Assembly (NCBI GenBank): GCA_001939145.1
Contig: LSRX01000010.1
Span: 1,721,349-1,785,348 of the forward strand
Length of the DNA: 64,000 nucleotides
Direction of reading: 5' to 3'
From: Symbiodinium microadriaticum
Taxonomy: Eukaryota > Sar > Dinophyceae > Suessiales > Symbiodiniaceae
Each line of letters opens with the position of its first letter. Position 1 is the first letter of the stretch. The translations under genes and the position numbers were made by a program. The notes beneath the pieces were generated by a model that did no database searches, had not been told where the DNA came from, and worked only from the letters and a program-made list of their open reading frames with translations. Shown piece by piece: positions 24,101-32,397 of this stretch.

Positions 24101-26790
24101 TAGGGAGTCTAGGGTTTCAGGGAGGCCGGGGTTCCTGGATCTTAGCAGCTGAGTAGGTAACCTTTAACCCTTTCAGCTTCTTGGGCTTATATAATCCTAC
24201 CATAGTTGAAAGGTTAATCTTCTTTGGGCCAGGGTACTCAGCCCTTAGGGGATGTAGGGTTTCATGTTCCAAGATCCCGCTGTCCTTGGCCCGTCATCCC
24301 TGCCGCCCCGCCTCTCCCTGAATAGAGCTTGTCGTCACTAGTACGTGTGATAAGTGAACCACAGTAACCACAACACGAACAAAGTTTAGGTTTTATGGTT
24401 TAGGGTTTAGGGCTTAGGGTTTAGTTGCAAGGACTCTACACCGGAGTTCCCCTCGCCTTCCGAAGCTCACGGAAGGGGGTCCTGTGTTTTGCACTTCAGA
24501 GCTCTGGAGGCTGAGGTTTGCTAGCTTTCTGAAATGCCCGTGGCCACTCGAATCTCGAATTCGGGCGCTTAGGGTTATGCCTAATCCCAATTCCTAAACT
24601 GCTTGAATACCGCTTTTTTCACACTCCAAGTCTTCCTTGAGCAGGACTCCTTCATCGCCGATCTTGTCGTGGGCCTTCGCACTGGGCAGTCGGGGTACCC
24701 GGAAAAATGATGAGCTTCGATCCTGAGTTTCGAGTTCAGGTGGTATGAGGTTCATGGTTTAGAAGTTTAGAAGGTTTAAGTTTACATGTCGGGAGCGGAA
24801 CTTCGGAGTAATAACAAAGAGCGATCCCAGTCCCGAAATGCTTACACTGCAATAATAGCTTCTGATTACTACACTTGACCGGGTGGCAGTGTGGGATGAC
24901 TGTTCCTTGCTCGGCTATGCTTTTGTAGAGGTGCCTACTAACCGAGAAAGCTCTTGATGCCGTTTAACCGAATACCTACTCTGTCGTGTTTTTGCTTCCG
25001 CAAGATACACACGTACATCATGCATGCATGCATACATACATACACACTCGCATGCATGCGCAGACATGCGCGCATACATACATACATACATACATACATA
25101 CATACATACATACATACATACCTACATACCTGCATTCATAAATGCGCACGCGCGTGCGTACGTACGTCGGTACGTGCATGCATGCTAAATTGCATACATT
25201 TCTTCATGCATTCAACCTGCATGCATACTTACATCAAAACCAGCAGCAAAACAAGCAGGTACTTAGATTCGCGCACACAGACGACCTACAAACCTACGTC
25301 CGGAAGCACAGGCGAAGCTAATGAGTGTGACAAGTGTTTGTACAGTGGCAATGTGGGAGGTAGGTAGGAGGTAGGTAGCTAGATAGATAGGTAGACAGAT
25401 CGGTAAACAGATAGAGAGACAGACAGCTCGGTCGACCGACAGCGTGATATATGGTTAGACAGATAGCTATGCAGACAGATGGATAGAAAGATCGATAGCT
25501 AGATGCTCAGAAAGATAGAGAGAGCAAAAACACCAAACAAAAGAAACACGGGGCGGTTTAGGTTGCGTCACAGATGTGCCAGGATCAAAACTGGGGCCCC
25601 CTGCCGGTCAGAGCGTCCAGCTCTCAGCTTTCAGGAATAGCTAGGCGTAGGGTTTAGGGAGTTTGGGCAGTTTAGCGAGTTTAGGGTTTAGGGTTTAGGT
25701 AGGAGTTGAGGTTTTTGAGTCTAGGGATGTCGAGTGTTTCGAGTGTTTCAGGCTTAGGGTTTGGAATGTCGATGGATTGGGTGATGGGCGGGGGGGGGCG
25801 CCTTTGCACGTGGTCCAACGCAGAAAGGCCCGCAACACAGCGCCAACCCCGAAACCCCGAAAACCAAGAACAGAGCTCCTAGAACCCTAGAACCTCCTAA
25901 AACCCCAATTTTCCAAGCCCCCAGAAAATATTTTCGAATCTGCAGAGAGTGGACCTTCCGATGTCAGCCTCGGAGAGGCCTCTCGAAGTACAACCAGCTC
26001 CTCCGAATCGAGGCCGGACATGTGGGAGTTTCCGAAAATGAGGGGAACCTCGTTTTGGGATCCTTACAATAAGGATCCTACTATTTAGGGTACTACATAA
26101 GGGTACCTTATTTGGGGTCCTTAGAACAAGGATCCTATTATTTAGGCTACTATAGTAGGATCCCCTACTTTCGGAAACCCCCGTGTCTCACGATGCATCG
26201 GCTTAGGGGCTTGAGGTTGATCCGGGCTCGGGGTCTAGGCTCTTGGGGATTAGGATCTTTAGGCCCTAAAGTTTAGGGTTTCGCATGGATGGTTGAGGGC
26301 TTTTATTAGGGGAGGTCGGGTATTTCCGGGACTCAGGATGTAGCGGGGGCGCTTGACGCTTTATCTAAGTTTGCCTCTGGTTTCCATGGTGGCTAAAGAC
26401 TATGCATGTTTCCTTGTGTCTGGAGGCATAGCATACTTACCCAGGATACCTCCATGTGCGGGGGTACTTGTTGCCCAGGCTTTTTTTGCTCGCAATTACA
26501 AACTCCTCATCATCCCTTAGAAGGAGAGAACCGCTGTTCATACAGCATTATAGGTTACGCCCTCCAGGAAATGCCGAAAAGAAAACTCCTATAGAGTGTT
26601 TGAGAGCGTATATACATGTACATATATACATATGCATGGACATATACATACACATACACATACGTGTATAACAGTAGATCAGCCGTTATAAGTATACTGC
26701 TAAGTATGTACGAAGATCTTGCTGAACCCGGAACAGGAGGAGCTGGAGCATCTCTGCAGCTACGCGGGGGCCAACTTCCGGAAGCCGTGA
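7500..26790 (+). CDS. ENO: Enolase (2-phosphoglycerate hydratase), complete, 25 coding exons
   Basis: Converts 2-phosphoglycerate to phosphoenolpyruvate in glycolysis. Coding exons: 7500-7550, 7758-7829, 8340-8385, 9167-9240, 9700-9758, 10085-10121, 10614-10669, 11098-11146, 12894-12975, 13374-13459, 13860-13886, 14229-14282, 14943-15010, 15928-16024, 16354-16387, 17267-17321, 17646-17697, 20630-20695, 21603-21629, 22893-22940, 23460-23486, 24645-24688, 25583-25614, 25978-26012, 26737-26790. They sum to 1332 nt, i.e. 443 residues plus TGA, the usual enolase length. Active-site residues present: loop Ser36 (PSGAST), His160, Glu169 (QEFMILP), Glu212 (GDEGG), Asp247, Glu302 ([11 protein letters not shown]), Asp330 (VGDDL), Lys355, His383 (SHRSGETE), Lys406 (IKTGAPCRS). 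The EWGWS insertion known from plant and apicomplexan enolases is present (exon 5/6). Donors are 13 GC, 7 GT, 4 GA; acceptors are AG, followed by G in 23 of 24. Exon 1 may begin at 7493 after an AG, with an earlier unseen start exon; the exon 15/16 junction is the least certain. Confidence 0.96.
8200..8522. repeat. Inverted TTTAGGG-type arrays flanking enolase exon 3
   Basis: CCCTAAA-type motifs occupy 8205-8310 before exon 3, and TTTAGGG-type motifs 8403-8522 after it, so the two arrays could pair in the transcript around the 46-nt exon. Motifs are degenerate (TTTAGGGG, TTTTAGGG). Confidence 0.85.
8555..8661. repeat. Hairpin element family A, copy 2 (enolase intron 3)
   Basis: Ends acggttgatgatatagatcc / atcatcaacagt, same termini and interior (attcccatag...tagggtcctta) as copy 1 at 6971-7073. 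Confidence 0.8.
9827..9990. repeat. Pyrimidine microsatellite (CTCTCC)n/(CT)n in enolase intron 5
   Basis: About 160 bp of almost pure C/T on the plus strand between exons 5 and 6. Overlapping Ser/Leu- or Glu/Arg-rich open frames are artefacts of the repeat. Confidence 0.95.
11541..12112. repeat. Compound satellite in enolase intron 8: (TA)n, (TATG)n, (TAATG)n, (GGTATA)n
   Basis: TA and TATG runs to 11610, then about 65 nearly perfect tandem copies of the pentamer TAATG (11611-11939), then GTATAG/GTATAT hexamers to 12112. The minus-strand open frame with repeated YITLH is a translation of the pentamer and not a gene. The rest of intron 8 (11147-12893) shows nothing further recognisable. Confidence 0.97.
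14748..14842. repeat. Hairpin element family C, copy 1 (enolase intron 12)
   Basis: 95 bp with ends caggcgggtagtt / aactccccacctg and interior gagccttatagaagg...tataccttatagaagcc. Second copy at 31802-31896. Confidence 0.8.
15030..15115. repeat. Hairpin element family D, copy 1 (enolase intron 13)
   Basis: Begins 20 bp after the exon 13 donor. Inverted ends gagtttccgaaaattagggt / accctattt..ccggaagccccc-type; interior ggtccttacaatagggatcctac. Related copies at 26024-26182 and 59909-60016. Confidence 0.8.
15311..15330. repeat. Short (TA)n run in enolase intron 13
   Basis: Pure TA dinucleotides; the remainder of intron 13 shows no other recognisable feature. Confidence 0.9.
16238..16318. repeat. 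Hairpin element family G (enolase intron 14)
   Basis: About 80 bp, ends accctaacccccaggtacct / acctggagggttagggg, with inner inverted arms ctatatagggta / ccctatatactag. It ends 35 bp before exon 15. Confidence 0.75.
17897..18200. repeat. Compound microsatellite (TATG)n, (TATATG)n, (AAT)n in enolase intron 17
   Basis: Over 200 bp of TATG tetramers, then TATATG hexamers to ~18142, then an AAT-rich tail. Tyr/Val/Cys/Met- or His/Thr/Tyr/Ile-repeat open frames on both strands are artefacts. Confidence 0.97.
18399..19943 (+). CDS. Ubiquitin-like + RCC1-like repeat protein, copy 1 (nested in enolase intron 17)
   Basis: Intronless 514-residue frame. Residues ~1-75 fit a ubiquitin-like beta-grasp pattern ([11 protein letters not shown], a Leu-rich helix, [21 protein letters not shown]). 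Then come ten full copies and one partial copy of a 41-residue repeat with core [14 protein letters not shown]...[21 protein letters not shown] resembles RCC1-type beta-propeller blades but is shorter than the usual ~50. A conserved break (AFSLIPSA) lies between repeats 8 and 9. The C-terminus VVRS looks truncated relative to copy 2. It is preceded by about 50 bp of TTTAGGG-rich sequence shared with copy 2. Function unknown; RCC1-like propellers usually mediate protein interaction. Same strand as enolase, entirely within one intron. Confidence 0.85.
   Translation: MSIAVEVGLLSGKTATVTAGLDEPVHTLRRRAQIALGVGKGLLLDSSGCALDGRAPIKTTSVANGDSLTLHLSRVQVQASRYAFAAILGDGSVVTWGDADFGGDSTAVQGQLQDVQQIQASHHAFAAILGDGSVVTWGDADIGGDSSAVQGQLRNVQQVQASESAFAAIIGDGSVVTWGEAGCGGDSSAVQGQLRNVQQVQPSESAFAAILGDGSVVTWGHPFFGGNSSAVQGQLQDVQQVQASARAFAAILGDGSVVTWGAGSLGGDSSAVQGQLKNVQQVQACESAFAAILGDGSVVTWGDADVGGDSSAVQGQLKNVQQVQASYGAFAAILGDGSVVTWGEPGCGGDSSSVQDQLKNVQQVQASYGAFAAILGDGSVATWGDDDFGGDSSAVQGQLRNVQQVQASLSAFSLIPSAAFAAILGDGSVVTWGDARCGGDSSAVQRQLKNVQQVQASQSAFAAILGDGSVVTWGEPGLGGDSSAVQGQLRNVQQVQASYGAFAAILGDGSVVRS
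19944..20629. other. Remainder of enolase intron 17
   Basis: Contains a remnant of the RCC1-like 3' region (to ~19985), hairpin element B1 and a short TTTAGGG motif near 20455; no other gene seen. Confidence 0.6.
20249..20350. repeat. Hairpin element family B, copy 1 (enolase intron 17)
   Basis: About 100 bp, ends gggtggtcttctaaatt / gaactaccca, interior gggtccctttttaggtcccc...aaaaaggaccctaaaaggga. Other copies at 33323, 35299, 36737, 42811 and 59341. Confidence 0.8.
21008..21080. repeat. Hairpin element family J, copy 1 (enolase intron 18)
   Basis: Segment 21032-21079 is about 94% identical, in reverse complement, to 46862-46910; the left arm gcaaaatcatggccc pairs with gggccattattttgc. Confidence 0.7.
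22345..22720 (+). pseudogene. Decayed RCC1-like repeat gene relic (enolase intron 19)
   Basis: Three degenerate repeats are readable across shifted frames: [12 protein letters not shown]...[13 protein letters not shown], then [11 protein letters not shown]...MQGQLKN, then [22 protein letters not shown]. The tail (gtgctgtgcaggac ... agatctgt) matches the 3' end of the copy at 43630. No start codon region or ubiquitin-like part was found. Frames shift at about 22475 and 22600. Confidence 0.8.
23275..23560. repeat. CCCTAAA array before and TTTAGGG array after enolase exon 21
   Basis: CCCTAAA(CCAATAAA) motifs at 23278-23400 and TTTAGGGG motifs at 23520-23558 face each other across the 27-nt exon 23460-23486. 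Confidence 0.8.
23556..23658. repeat. Hairpin element family E, copy 1 (enolase intron 21)
   Basis: Ends ggggccgaaataatt / agttatttaggccccta; interior ggttccttact and gggccccaaaaccctattc shared with copies at 47481 and 57675. Confidence 0.75.
25010..25530. repeat. Microsatellites (CATA)n, CATGCATG and GATA/GACA runs in enolase intron 22
   Basis: CATA tetramers at 25072-25120, mixed GCATGCATG and GTACGTACG palindromic runs to ~25215, then TAGATAGATAG/CAGACAGA runs 25360-25520. Confidence 0.9.
26024..26182. repeat. Hairpin element family D, copy 2 (enolase intron 24)
   Basis: Begins 11 bp after the exon 24 donor. Ends gggagtttccgaaaatgagg / cctactttcggaaaccccc; the interior ggatccttacaataaggatcctactattta is partly duplicated, making this copy ~159 bp. 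Confidence 0.8.
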
Positions 26791-27454
26791 GATAGTCGCC
26801 TTAGAAGGGCCGACAAGAACGAGCAGGGGATTAAGGATTTACCACATGGGGTCGGTAAGTCTGTAGTACTGTAGGATTCCGTATGTTATGAAGCTCGCAG
26901 ATCGATTAGATGCTTGTGTTTACGGGCTTCGGGTGTGTAGTCTTCGGGTTTAGGGCTACAAGTAGCAGCAGAACTCATGCTATTGCATGTTATTGGAGTC
27001 GTGCACAGCAAGACTACTTGTTTATGTGGTAGAATCAAACAATCCCAGAAGGGCTTCGTGTTCGCAATAAGTAGGCCTGAGCTCTCTGTGCTAGGTTCCT
27101 GTCCATGCCCTTTTGTCTGGCAGCACCAGCTGAATTTCAAGGGGGGGCAGCCCTAAAGCCCAAAAGCCCCCAGGCCCTATCAGCCAAACCCGAAATCCCC
27201 TACTTCGGGGGGGCAGGGCTCGCTAAATTTCTTTAAAAGCTTATAAACCCAAAGGCTCCCAAAGGCCCTTAATTAACCTCAAACCCCTAGACCCCTGAAC
27301 CCGTAAATCTCTAATCACCCAAAATCCCAACACAAATTAAACTACTCCGTGAGGCAATCATGGCTACCCCCCACTTGTAAAGGCTGGAGATCTCTTGTGA
27401 CGCGGTGCCCAGGGCTGGAGAGCTTTGCAACCTTAAAGCAGTAGCAGGAAACAA
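26791..27454. other. Downstream of enolase: no gene recognised
   Basis: Contains a minus-strand open frame (27140-26886, 84 codons) without recognisable domains, and CCCTAAA-like decay. No polyadenylation-type signal could be assigned. Confidence 0.5.
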
Positions 27455-28425
27455 ACGGTTCGGTTCGGTTACGGTTTCTGTTTGTGCGGTTCGGTTCGGC
27501 GGTTCGGTTTTGAGCGAAGGTTCTGGACGGTTCGGTTCGCGTTCGCACGGTTCCAGAAGTAAAGCCCTTACCTCTTCAAGGCCTTTAGAAGAGCCCTCCT
27601 AAGGCCAACAGAACCGAAAATCCCGAACACATTGTGTTGGGGCGATTTTGGGGGGTTTGGGGCCCCTTCAAGGCCTTTAGATGAGCCCTCCTTAGGCGAA
27701 CAGAACCGAAAATTCCTAACACATTGTGTTTGGGCGTTTTGGGGGTTGGGGCCCGACCTAAGGCCAACAGAACCGAAAATTCCTAACACATTGTGCTAGG
27801 GCGATTTTGCGGGGGTTTGGGCCCCCCTCAAGGCCTTTAGAAGAGCCCTCCTAAGGCCAGCAGAACCGAAAATTCCTAACACATTGGGTTAGGGCGATTT
27901 TGGGGGGTTTGCCCTTCGAGGCCTTTAGAAGAGCAATCCCAAGGTGATTATGGGACGTCAGAGGATGAGGAAAGAGAACGGGAGGGAAGAGAAGACAACA
28001 TCAGAGANCATACATACATACACACACACACACATGCATGTAAGGAACCGAAAATTCTAATTCCTAACACATTCATTGGGTTAGGGCGATTTTGGGGCCT
28101 TCGAGGCCTTTAGAAGAGCAATCCCAAGGTGATTATGGGACGTCAGAGGATGAGGAAAGAGAACGGGAGGGAAGAGAAGACAACATCAGAGAAAAGCAGT
28201 GAAGAGCAAGGACCAGCAAGAGCGAAAAGAAGAGCAGAGAAAGCAGCGAAAAGCAAAGAAGGGCAGAGACGCGAAGAGAACCCTGACCCCAAACCCCGGG
28301 GAATTGGAACCGTTTTCGGTTCGGTTTCTATTTCGGTTCGGTTCGACGGTTCCGGTTTCACTACTCGGTTCACAGGTTCCGGTTCCGACGGTTCCGGTTC
28401 CACGGTTCGCGGTTCGGTTCCTTTC
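27455..28425. repeat. Tandem-repeat region: CGGTTCGG minisatellites flanking ~110-bp tandem units
   Basis: CGGTTCGG/CGGTTCC-type repeats occupy 27457-27555 and 28308-28425. Between them are four to five copies of a unit with caaggcctttagaagagccc, cagaaccgaaaattcctaac and acattgtgttagggcgattt. Around the N at 28008, a ~62-bp stretch (27944-28006) recurs exactly at 28131-28193, as expected of unmerged contig ends. Asn/Arg/Thr/Glu/Pro-rich frames here are repeat artefacts. Confidence 0.85.
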
Positions 28426-29056
28426 CTTCCTGCAGTAGCACGGCACAAGAGTAAGAGAGGACGGAGAAGACTCCCTTTTAGTAGTTGGGAGATTTAAGAG
28501 CTTCGACGCGGTATTGAGAATTATCACCATATCGCAGTCTGAGCCTTTAGTTGAAAGGCTCAACGTTTACAGGTTCAGAGCTTGAAGGTAATCACACGGT
28601 CGGTATTTTGTCTCTTTTTTTGATTTGCAGTTACGCTAAAACTCAGTTGCAGGCCGCTCCCCTGACGAAGGGAGTTCCAGTCAGTTCGCTCAGAAGCTTT
28701 AGGAACAAAACGCCAAGGCGCGTCTTTGTGCATGGTTTGCTGGGCAGCGCACGCACCTAAATAAGGAGAACATTGGTAGCCACTTTTCGTATTTGTCATC
28801 GTCGTCATATTGGGGCTATGACTTTGAGTCTTGTTGTTCGACTCATGGTTATCACTAAACATCATGTTGCTGGTTTGATCTGTGGGTGCTTAGCCGTACT
28901 TCAAAGTTTTATGGATAGTTAGGGAAGGTACCTGTCGCGAATGACCCAGTGGCTGCTGTGGCTCTTCTTAGTACCTATAAGTTTAAGAACAACCGTGAAT
29001 CACACGTTGGGGCTGTTCTTGACTGTGAGTCGTGCTCCGGTACCTCCTTGGATCTA

Positions 29057-29167
29057 CCCCTAAGGGTCCATGTATCCAAATAGTATAGACATTGGCCCCA
29101 AAGTACCTATATAGGGCCTAGTTTAAGGACAAAATATATACTATTTGGGTACATGGACCCTTAGGGT
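29057..29167. repeat. Hairpin element family F
   Basis: 111 bp with near-perfect ~29-bp inverted ends (cctaagggtccatgtatcca / tgggtacatggacccttagg). Single copy in this window. Confidence 0.8.
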
Positions 29168-29269
29168 ACAGTCGTTTATCGTAATGAGGACTGGGAAAGA
29201 CACAGAAATTCACTTCGAAGTCCTAGCGGCGCACCGCCCGTAGGCTCCCAGACAGCGATTTTTACCCTA

Positions 29270-30700
29270 AAGTTCCCTAAAGCCCTAGAGTTCAGGGACG
29301 AATTTAGATGTTCATCCCTGAACCCGTAAACCTTATATAAACGGGAGGGCACAGGATCTAGAGTTCAGGGAGCAGAGCAAAAAAGGCTCAGAGCTTGGGC
29401 CGTTTTTAGGTTCGGGCTTTAGGGTAATGCACAAGCCTGAAGCCCAAACCCAAAATAAAGAAAGAGGCTTTCAACAGCAACCTAAAATGTGGGTTTAGGG
29501 TGTAGGGTTTAGGGTTTAAGGCTTCCGCACATGGGTCCTACCCATACCCAGAAATGTTAACTCTTATAATAGACCCCCTCAGATTAATGGCAACCCGCGC
29601 GGGCCTCGGACCTGGCCCAAAATATTTTTTAAAGGCGCTGGCCTCTTCCAGCAGAGCCCCCCTAAAGACCCCGACTCCCGACAAGACAACCTTCACTAAA
29701 CCCGACACCCGGAACCCTAAACCCTAAACCCAAAAAACCCGAACCCGAGACCCTATTAATACACCCTGAGCCTAAACTCTAAACCCTGAACCCGCAACCC
29801 GAAACCCGAAGAAATCTTCACCAAGCAACCTTCAATTTCGGCCCGAGCGGCTCGGACAAGCCCATCGAGACCACTTGAGAAAACAGAGACGCCAAACCCG
29901 TGGCACTGCCTTGGTTCAGGGTTTAGGTTTGGGGCTTCTAAGGTTTAGGGTTTAGGGCTTAGGTTTAGGGTTTCTAAGGCTTTGGGTTTAGGGTGTAGGT
30001 TTAGGGTTTAAGGTTTTAGGCTTTTCAATCAGAGGCTTCGCAGTCTTCGGCTTAGGCTTCGGGTGATTGCCTTCCAGGATTTGGGGCCCAGGGGTGGAGG
30101 GCTCAGAGTTGAGGGTACCCTTTGGAATAGGACGGGAGCCCTGAACCCCAAACCCTAAACCTTAGAAACCCAAAAACCCTAAACCCTAAATCTCAAACCT
30201 TAGAATCCCTAAACCCTAAACCCTAAATCCAAAACCTTACAGAAACCCTAAACCCTCAACCCTAAATCCTAAACCCCTGAGGCCTAAAGCCCTAAAGGAA
30301 GCCCAATCGCACGAATCTTTCGCCACAGAGCTGTGAGCAAACCTCCTTGCGGGGTAATTGCCGCAAGAAAGAACGCACGAAGCAAGTGTTGGAAGCAAAA
30401 CCCCAACCCTAAATCCAGACTTCCTCAGCCACAACATGTTCAACTGATACAACTCAGGTCAGGGCCCTTGCACCTTGGGCGGAGGTTTGGATTTAAGGTT
30501 CCGCGTTCTTTTTTCAGGGCCCTTTGGTGTGCCCGTGGTCGTGGGGTTTATAGGATTTCGGGTGTGGGGCGTAGGATGGATGGTTTGGGAGAGTGGCTTG
30601 ACTGTTTGGGGCTGTGCGCTTTCGGGTTTAGGGTGGCCTAAAACAACCCTAAACCCTAAACCCTAAACCCTAAAAAAGCAAAAAACAAATTCCATACCCT
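29270..30700. other. TTTAGGG/CCCTAAA-rich intergenic stretch
   Basis: Alternating patches of CCCTAAA (29700-29810, 30140-30290, 30640-30680) and TTTAGGG (29490-29520, 29920-30020) with short unique segments between; one weak exon candidate at 29826-29878. Confidence 0.7.
29826..29878 (+). CDS. Candidate terminal exon, unassigned
   Basis: After AG at 29824-29825, one frame reads TFNFGPSGSDKPIETT and then TGA, with strong codon-like composition in otherwise CCCTAAA-rich DNA. No homolog recognised and no partner exon identified. Confidence 0.25.
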
Positions 30701-31801
30701 GACTTCGAGAAAGCTGTTGGGGAGTCGTTGAGTTGAGGGTGGCGCAGTAACTGGCGAGCTGACAATACGAGTAACCCCAAAACATGATAGCATAGTAGCA
30801 GTGTTTTCTAAACGTCACACTAACAACCAGGAGAAGGAAAAGGGGTCCACACCTCGCCCTGACTTAGGGGGACAGTTCTTGAACTTCCTCGAAGACGTCC
30901 CAAGAAGTCGCACAAGGTTCGCATCCATATCCAACTGCCCAACAACATCTCGGAAATGCTTGGAACAAACACTCGCACGAGTCACAAGAAAGTGTCCTAC
31001 ATGTACAAAACACTGTCTGGACTGTTCACTTTCCATGGTCTGGATCCCAGGCTTTTGCAGAACACATCTTCAACTCTCTATGGCGCAAACAGTGTTTTTT
31101 TTGCGTCTTAGCAAGTTTGTGGTTCAGCGCTGAAAGTTTACGAGTTGAGGCCTCTGAATCTATAGTGCAAAGAAACATTCCGGGTTAAGGATTATGAACA
31201 TTTCAGCTGGTGGCATGTGTTCTACATCGGCTTGCCGTGCCCCGTCTGACCTGTGGCCGTCTAGACAAGACTGAGGCTTGAGAACTACGATTTCGGGAGT
31301 TGCTTCTGGGTTTAGAGTGTAGGGTTTTCGGGGTTTAGGTTTTAGGCACACAACACGCGATTCTCAGCTNTAAAGCCCCATCTGAAGACCCCCTAAACCC
31401 TAAACCCCTAAACCCTCAATCCTAAACCCTAAACCCTTCAAAGCTTGACTCATGCCTTAGACCACCGAACCGGCACTTACCCGCGCGGTTTTGGACTGTT
31501 CTGGGCCTGGCGACTAAGCGAAGGGCACTCTTGGCCATTCCTTGCAGCTTTGTATTGGAATTAGGGGCATTTATGTGGCCTTTGTAAGGGGTTACAAGGC
31601 TTTGTCTGATAATTTCACATGTACAAGTACGGTACAGATATGTACTCGTAGATGCATGGATGTCTGTATATACATACAGATGTATGCAAGTATGTTTATA
31701 GGTCGTGTAGGAGTCTGGGTTGAGGATTTGGGATGTGAATGGGCCTTATGGTTTTATGTCAGTTGAATTCCCTCGGCATCAATGTGAGTCTAGGACATTT
31801 T

Positions 31802-31896
31802 CAGGTGGGTAGTTACTGTTATAGGAGCCTTATAGAAGGTTTATATACCTTATAGAAGCCTTATGGGAGCACTATATACCCTAAACTCCCCACCTG
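31802..31896. repeat. Hairpin element family C, copy 2
   Basis: Same ends (caggtgggtagtt / aactccccacctg), same 95-bp length and interior as copy 1 at 14748-14842. Confidence 0.85.
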
Positions 31897-31972
31897 TAGT
31901 TTCCCTTAATCAGCGTGATCGCGGCAAGGAGTGAGCCAGACCGTGCGTTTTCGCCATCTGTTGGTCTAGCAG

Positions 31973-32051
31973 CGCAAGAAGTCTGAGCGAATTCAGGTGA
32001 AAAAGGTCCTCAAGCCTGGTGCGGGGTTTGGCAAAAGTTCCGGTAGCAAAG
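31973..32051 (+). CDS. Candidate internal exon, unassigned
   Basis: Between AG at 31971-31972 and a GC donor, the frame reads RKKSERIQVKKVLKPGAGFG and a Ser/Gly/Lys tail. Basic, coding-like composition; no family recognised. Confidence 0.25.
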
Positions 32052-32397
32052 GCTACACCTTACAAGTACTATAGATGAGTCATCGTTCGGAAGATCGCAT
32101 GCTCCCAACGCCCTCTCTGTGCGGCTCGAATGCTCACGAACATCTCATGAAGGAGCCTTTCTGGTGCCTTATTCCAGATTTGAACTCCTTAGAAATCCCA
32201 AGGCCGTAAAGCCTAAAACCCAAGCCTCTAAACTGCTAGCACCCCTGCCTCCTGAACCCCGTTAGATCCTTACAACAGTTCAATAAGACGCTAAGGCCGC
32301 ACGGCCGCACACGACCAGAACACTAAACCCAAAACCTAAACCCTAAACCCTAAACCCCAAACCCACAACCCTAAGCCCTAAACGATCCCAGGCTTTC

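Larger units (their letters stand above)
30701..32397. other. Intergenic: no gene recognised, one candidate exon
   Basis: Contains hairpin element C2, an N at 31370, TTTAGGG/CCCTAAA patches (31310-31440, 32330-32385) and the candidate exon at 31973-32051. A plus-strand frame at 30801-31133 has no recognisable domain. Confidence 0.5.

Noticed and set aside
27342-28563. Asn/Arg/Thr/Glu/Pro-rich frames on the minus strand
   Set aside because: They arise from CGGTTCGG-type minisatellites and the 110-bp tandem units.
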